A stretch of 64,000 nucleotides of DNA from Oscillospiraceae bacterium (GTDB lineage Bacteria > Bacillota > Clostridia > Oscillospirales > Oscillospiraceae), in NCBI GenBank assembly GCA_015067885.1, contig SVLO01000001.1, positions 62,001-126,000 of the forward strand, in the 5' to 3' direction. The notes below the pieces were generated by a model. The model was not told the origin of the DNA and ran no database searches. It was given only the letters and a program-made list of their open reading frames with translations. The position numbers were made by a program, and so were the translations under genes. How positions within the stretch are numbered: the first letter of the stretch is position 1; the number at the start of each line of letters is the position of its first letter. Of this stretch, positions 61,479 to 64,000 are shown in pieces.

Positions 61479-61507
61479 ATCATAGCATTGATTTGGCCCA
61501 AAGGCAA
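61479..61507 (-). promoter_or_regulatory. Promoter of the phosphohexomutase gene
   Basis: Read on the minus strand: TTGCCT (61507-61502), 17-base spacer ending TGC, TATGAT (61484-61479). Confidence 0.7.
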
Positions 61508-61651
61508 CAGGTGGAGCGGAAAATTGTGGGTATAAATAAGGCGCGTGGAGTGTGGCAAAGACGGAGGGATGTGGAAAGTTTGCAAAATCTTCATAACCAC
61601 GTCGATATTTGTTCGTGGGGACCTGCTATACTCACCGTGCGATCATAAGGC

Positions 61652-61912
61652 TTGAATGGAAAGGAGGTAATCGTTACGCAATACCGACATGAATGGAAAC
61701 AGCCCATTACCTATGGGGATATGTTGATCCTGCGCCAGCGGCTGCGGGCGGTCATGCAGCCGGACGGCATGGATATGGGCGGCGGTCGCGGCGGCGTGAC
61801 CACAGGGCAGCAGAATGGTCTGTTGGGGACCAATGCGGTGCTGCTCGCCGTGTCGGTACCGGTCCTTGCGGTCGGGATAGCTATTGCGGCCGGGTTCCGG
61901 CGCAGACGGTGA
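61652..61912 (+). CDS. Small single-span membrane protein, start uncertain
   Basis: Up to 86 residues with no recognised family. A polar, Arg-rich N-terminal half (YRHEWKQPITYGDMLILRQR) and a Gly-rich turn are followed by one membrane helix (NAVLLAVSVPVLAVGIAIAA) and a basic end GFRRRR. A perfect AAAGGAGGTAA lies at 61659-61669, but no ATG, GTG or TTG is in frame at the right distance behind it. The TTG at 61652 lies before that site and the next ATG is at 61720. A non-standard start near 61676 is possible. An extended -10 box (TGCTATACT) lies about 25 bases upstream, and a terminator follows. Confidence 0.55.
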   Translation: MNGKEVIVTQYRHEWKQPITYGDMLILRQRLRAVMQPDGMDMGGGRGGVTTGQQNGLLGTNAVLLAVSVPVLAVGIAIAAGFRRRR

Positions 61913-61935
61913 AACCAATTTATAGAAACGAAAAC

Positions 61936-61971
61936 AAAGACCCGCGAAAGCAAATGCTTTCGCGGGTCTTT
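61936..61971 (+). terminator. Terminator at the left edge of the integrated element
   Basis: A perfect 17-bp stem (61936-61952 with 61955-61971; core GACCCGCGAAAGC / GCTTTCGCGGGTC) around AA. It ends exactly where the tRNA fragment begins. Confidence 0.9.
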
Positions 61972-62018
61972 GGAGCTGGTGGAGGGATTTGAACCCTCGA
62001 CCTACTGATTACGAATCA
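61971..62018 (-). other. Truncated tRNA-Thr(CGT) 3' fragment, probable attachment site
   Basis: On the minus strand this reads the 3' part of a tRNA: half of the anticodon stem and the loop TTCGTAA (anticodon CGT), variable loop, T arm GAGGGTTCAAATCCCTC, acceptor strand CACCAGC, T and CCA. The 5' half (D arm and 5' acceptor) is missing; the bases beyond 62018 do not fold into a tRNA. Such fragments are left when an element integrates into the 3' end of a tRNA gene. From the orientation, the intact tRNA-Thr should lie to the right, beyond the window. Confidence 0.8.
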
Positions 62019-62212
62019 ACAGGTCTAAATAGCCCCTTTGACACTCTTAATATTGGTCTTTACAACGTTTTTTTGGTCGGCATTGACCGAAACGGTAATT
62101 GATGAACGAAAATCTCGCCATTAGGTGCTATTGATTACGTTTTTATTGTATCATAAAGTTATGAACATTTCAAGATGATTTTAACTTTTAGACACAAATT
62201 CTCTTTATAACC
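62019..62212. other. Element-edge spacer, AT-rich, no gene recognised
   Basis: Immediately inside the presumed attachment site. It contains ACGTTTTTTTGG- and CATTTCAAGATG-type AT-rich sequence where integrase arm sites might lie, but no clear direct repeats could be confirmed. Confidence 0.35.
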
Positions 62213-62241
62213 TTGAATTATTCATAATTTTGTGATAAAAT
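62213..62241 (+). promoter_or_regulatory. Promoter of the zinc-ribbon membrane protein gene
   Basis: TTGAAT (62213-62218), 17-base spacer, TAAAAT (62236-62241), 17 bases before the predicted start codon. Confidence 0.65.
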
Positions 62242-62258
62242 AAATAGGGTGATGATAA

Positions 62259-62969
62259 TTGATTGTAAAATGTTCATTTTGTGGAAAACAAAAAATTGTA
62301 GATACAGAACTCTATGGGACACCATTGGTACATTGTGATTCATGTAAGAAATTATTCTATGACAACAAAATAAAAGAACCTGCGTTAAATCCACCACCAA
62401 TAAACGAAAGGGAAAAATTAAGTTTTTTTATATACTTAGGAGTCTTTTTTGGTTTGGGATTCACAATATTTGGTTTATCGGGAGTTTTTACTGAAGGTAC
62501 AGATTATTTATTGTTTCTGATTTTTGGATTGGTATGGACAGCTGGTTCTGTACTTTTGATATGGTCGACATACCGAGATAAGAACAAAAGAAACGAACAC
62601 TATCTTAAACTCTTAAGGGATTCGCAACAAAGATTATCTAGTGTTGATTATCAAGAACAGTTAATTGTTGCTTCTAACGGAAATGCAGATGTTGTTTCAC
62701 TTTTGAGAAAGTACAATCTATCAAACAATTTAGATTTTATTCTTGATGTTGATAGCATTATACATAAATACGAATTGTTGAACGAAACTGTCGATACCAA
62801 TGAAAACAACGAACAGGTTGAATCTGACAATATTGCCGAACAGAATGATACCAAAGAAATCCCCAATATAGATATGAGCATTAAACTTTTTTGTAGAAAA
62901 TGTGGTACAGAGTTGCTTGTGGATAGCGACTTTTGTCACCGTTGTGGCGAAAAAGTTATAATAAAATAA
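62259..62969 (+). CDS. Membrane protein with N- and C-terminal zinc ribbons
   Basis: A 236-residue protein, TTG start. The N-terminal zinc ribbon has CSFC near residue 5 and CDSC near residue 26. Two membrane helices lie at about 54-74 (FFIYLGVFFGLGFTIFGLSG) and 84-103. A helical cytoplasmic middle contains QQRLSSVDYQEQLIVAS, followed by an acidic linker. A C-terminal zinc ribbon CRKCG ... CHRCG closes the protein. The family is not recognised; double zinc-ribbon membrane proteins are common accessory genes of mobile elements. Codon use is very AT-rich compared with the chromosome to the left, consistent with transfer. Confidence 0.7.
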   Translation: MIVKCSFCGKQKIVDTELYGTPLVHCDSCKKLFYDNKIKEPALNPPPINEREKLSFFIYLGVFFGLGFTIFGLSGVFTEGTDYLLFLIFGLVWTAGSVLLIWSTYRDKNKRNEHYLKLLRDSQQRLSSVDYQEQLIVASNGNADVVSLLRKYNLSNNLDFILDVDSIIHKYELLNETVDTNENNEQVESDNIAEQNDTKEIPNIDMSIKLFCRKCGTELLVDSDFCHRCGEKVIIK

Positions 62970-62992
62970 ACAAATATAAGGAGAGCGAAAGT

Positions 62993-63283
62993 ATGATACA
63001 GGCAATTATAGCAATGATTATTGCGAACATTAAGTTCAAAAGTATGTTGAAAAAGTGTTTGATAGTTGATACTTCTACGGATGTTGAAATGTTCGAATAC
63101 AAAGGAAAGGTTTATGACAAAAAGAAGTTTATTGAACTTAAAGTAGAATCATTACAATATTCTGGTATTAGCCAAAGAAATCTAAAAAAGACTTTGGAAG
63201 AGTATGAGTCTGGACTGGTAAAGAGCAAGCATCCTGATTTAGATATGGCGTTTATCGAAGCGTATAAAGCGGTGATTAGATAA
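62993..63283 (+). CDS. Small helical protein of unknown function
   Basis: A 96-residue protein with AAGGAG nine bases before ATG 62993. The N-terminal 12 residues are hydrophobic (MIQAIIAMIIANI), perhaps a membrane anchor. A strand-rich YKGKVYDKKKFIELKVESLQ segment and a Lys/Glu-rich helix follow. No family recognised. It follows the zinc-ribbon gene by 23 bases and shares its AT-rich composition, so the two probably form one operon ended by the hairpin at 63302. Confidence 0.65.
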   Translation: MIQAIIAMIIANIKFKSMLKKCLIVDTSTDVEMFEYKGKVYDKKKFIELKVESLQYSGISQRNLKKTLEEYESGLVKSKHPDLDMAFIEAYKAVIR

Positions 63284-63301
63284 TTTAACACTACATACAT
63301 T

Positions 63302-63336
63302 CAAGAGCGGAGGTTTTTCCTCCGCTCTTGTTATAT
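63302..63336 (+). terminator. Terminator after the small helical protein gene
   Basis: A perfect 12-bp stem (CAAGAGCGGAGG / CCTCCGCTCTTG at 63302-63313 and 63319-63330), loop TTTTT, then TTATATTT. Confidence 0.88.
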
Positions 63337-63408
63337 TTCGGGAGCAATCGACAGTAAAATATAACAAACAAATCCAAATGGAAAGAATATAGAAAGGCAG
63401 GAAAAAAG

Positions 63409-63624
63409 ATGGTCGGAAAGAAAAGGCAACTGAAAGGACGGTTAGACAATAAGGTTATGAGACTTGTTTGTCAAACTTTACTTTCTACCAAAATGAGTAT
63501 GAAGAAACGGCACGAAGTGTCGCTTCTTCATACGAAAATGGAAAAACGCTCTCATTTGAGCGTTTCGCAAAATGGGGTTATACCCTTTGTCCTCGTCCCT
63601 ATCGGGATAAAAAAGCGGTTATAG
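63409..63624 (+). CDS. Doubtful small basic ORF upstream of the integrase
   Basis: A 71-codon frame rich in Lys and Arg (VGKKRQLKGRLDNK). GGCAGGA lies upstream. However, its middle is laid over two strong hairpins (63497-63533 and 63544-63565), which suggests that the sequence is under structural rather than coding constraint. It may be an excisionase-like peptide, but nothing specific supports that. Confidence 0.25.
   Translation: MVGKKRQLKGRLDNKVMRLVCQTLLSTKMSMKKRHEVSLLHTKMEKRSHLSVSQNGVIPFVLVPIGIKKRL
63497..63565. other. Pair of hairpins upstream of the integrase gene
   Basis: GTATGAAGA (63497-63505) pairs with TCTTCATAC (63525-63533) around an inner CAC-GAA-GTG; AAACGCTC (63544-63551) pairs with GAGCGTTT (63558-63565). 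Possible roles are an RNA control element, a recombination accessory site or an origin-like structure. Confidence 0.5.
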
Positions 63625-63657
63625 TCTTAACTATCAAAACGTAAAGGGGGTGCGACT

Positions 63658-64000
63658 ATGGGAAGAAAGAGCGGTAATATCACTATGCTGTTGAACAAAC
63701 GCATAGACGAATTGCTCCGCATCGGTGAGAAGAAAGTAAAAGATGACCCGACAAACTCAAATCGTGTCGAGGGTATTCACTCGATACAGACCGCCTCAAC
63801 CTACCGAGCGGTAGCAAAGCAACTGGGAGAATACCTCAAAGAGCAGGGCGTGAGGAATATCGGGGATATTGACCGAACACACATAGCAGGGTTTATGTCC
63901 GAGCGTAAGGACTTGTCTGCGTTCACGCATAGCAAGGATTTGTCGGCTATCAACAAAATACTTGATACACGCTATACTGTCCGAGAGTTTGGACTACCGC
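63658..64000 (+). CDS. Tyrosine recombinase-like integrase, N-terminal part
   Basis: The first 114 codons of a gene cut by the window end; AAAGGGGG precedes the ATG. It starts MGRKSGNITMLLNKRIDELL, then GIHSIQTASTYRAVAKQLGE, YLKEQGVRNIGDIDRTHIAG. The pattern of an N-terminal basic lead followed by a SAM-like core-binding domain resembles integrases of clostridial integrative elements. The catalytic R-H-R-Y residues lie outside the window, so the call rests on the N-terminal domain and on the nearby tRNA attachment fragment. It probably mediates integration at tRNA-Thr. Confidence 0.65.
   Translation, partial: MGRKSGNITMLLNKRIDELLRIGEKKVKDDPTNSNRVEGIHSIQTASTYRAVAKQLGEYLKEQGVRNIGDIDRTHIAGFMSERKDLSAFTHSKDLSAINKILDTRYTVREFGLP

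Overview
The window is a chromosomal segment of a GC-rich member of the Clostridia, most likely an Oscillospiraceae/Ruminococcaceae-type gut organism. This is inferred from strong AGGAGG-type ribosome sites, the rpmG-secE-nusG-rplK-rplA order, dnaG next to rpoD, a SAM-I (S-box) leader on metK, a YerC-headed his operon, lrgAB and small palindromic intergenic repeats. No taxonomic marker was compared, so the placement is provisional. Almost all genes lie on the + strand. Promoters follow TTGaca-17-TAtAAT, often with a TGN extension.

Layout. 1-2.8 kb: the 3' end of lysA, lrgAB, pyrE and radC. 2.9-11.3 kb: a complete ten-step histidine operon, yerC-hisZG(fused)-hisD-C-B-H-A-F-IE-K, with nearly every junction overlapping. 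11.3-12.1 kb: gene-free, filled with repeats and terminators. 12.1-14.4 kb: a GH29 alpha-L-fucosidase diverging from an AraC regulator. 14.4-22.9 kb: repair genes uvrB, uvrA and recD2 with ybaK, a TfoX-N gene and a small membrane protein, plus a second uvrB 3' end behind a hairpin array. 23.3-24.2 kb: a ribbon-helix-helix gene and comF. 24.4-27.9 kb: mreB, then rpmG-secE-nusG-rplK-rplA. 28.0-29.3 kb: a probable structured RNA or leader and an AT-rich lipoprotein gene. 29.4-34.2 kb: SAM riboswitch-metK, deoC, a collagen-like gene and a biotin-dependent carboxyltransferase (oadA-like). 34.6-41.8 kb: a MATE exporter, dgt, dnaG-rpoD, an oxidoreductase and a small lipoprotein. 42.1-50.2 kb: argG-H-C-J-B-D-F, which with ArgJ acetyl recycling covers glutamate to arginine. 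50.2-52.0 kb: an XRE regulator with a large palindromic operator in front of a membrane-protein gene, and a 78-aa membrane protein. 52.1-57.1 kb: livKHMGF branched-chain amino-acid transporter. 57.2-61.4 kb: a secreted SLH/trypsin-like protease with Ig-like repeats, tRNA-Leu(CAG) and a phosphohexomutase. From 61.97 kb to the end: a truncated tRNA-Thr(CGT) 3' fragment, AT-rich genes and the start of a tyrosine-recombinase-like gene, read as one end of an integrated element that extends beyond the window.

The most unusual content is between genes. There is a ~200-bp element in three copies (11.7, 23.0 and 34.3 kb) with three hairpins, one showing a compensatory base-pair change. There is a ~208-nt structured RNA with its own promoter and terminator at 28.2-28.4 kb. 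Two palindromic repeat families are also present. The other notable items are the HisZ-HisG fusion, the synonymously diverged uvrB tail duplication and the tRNA-bounded element.
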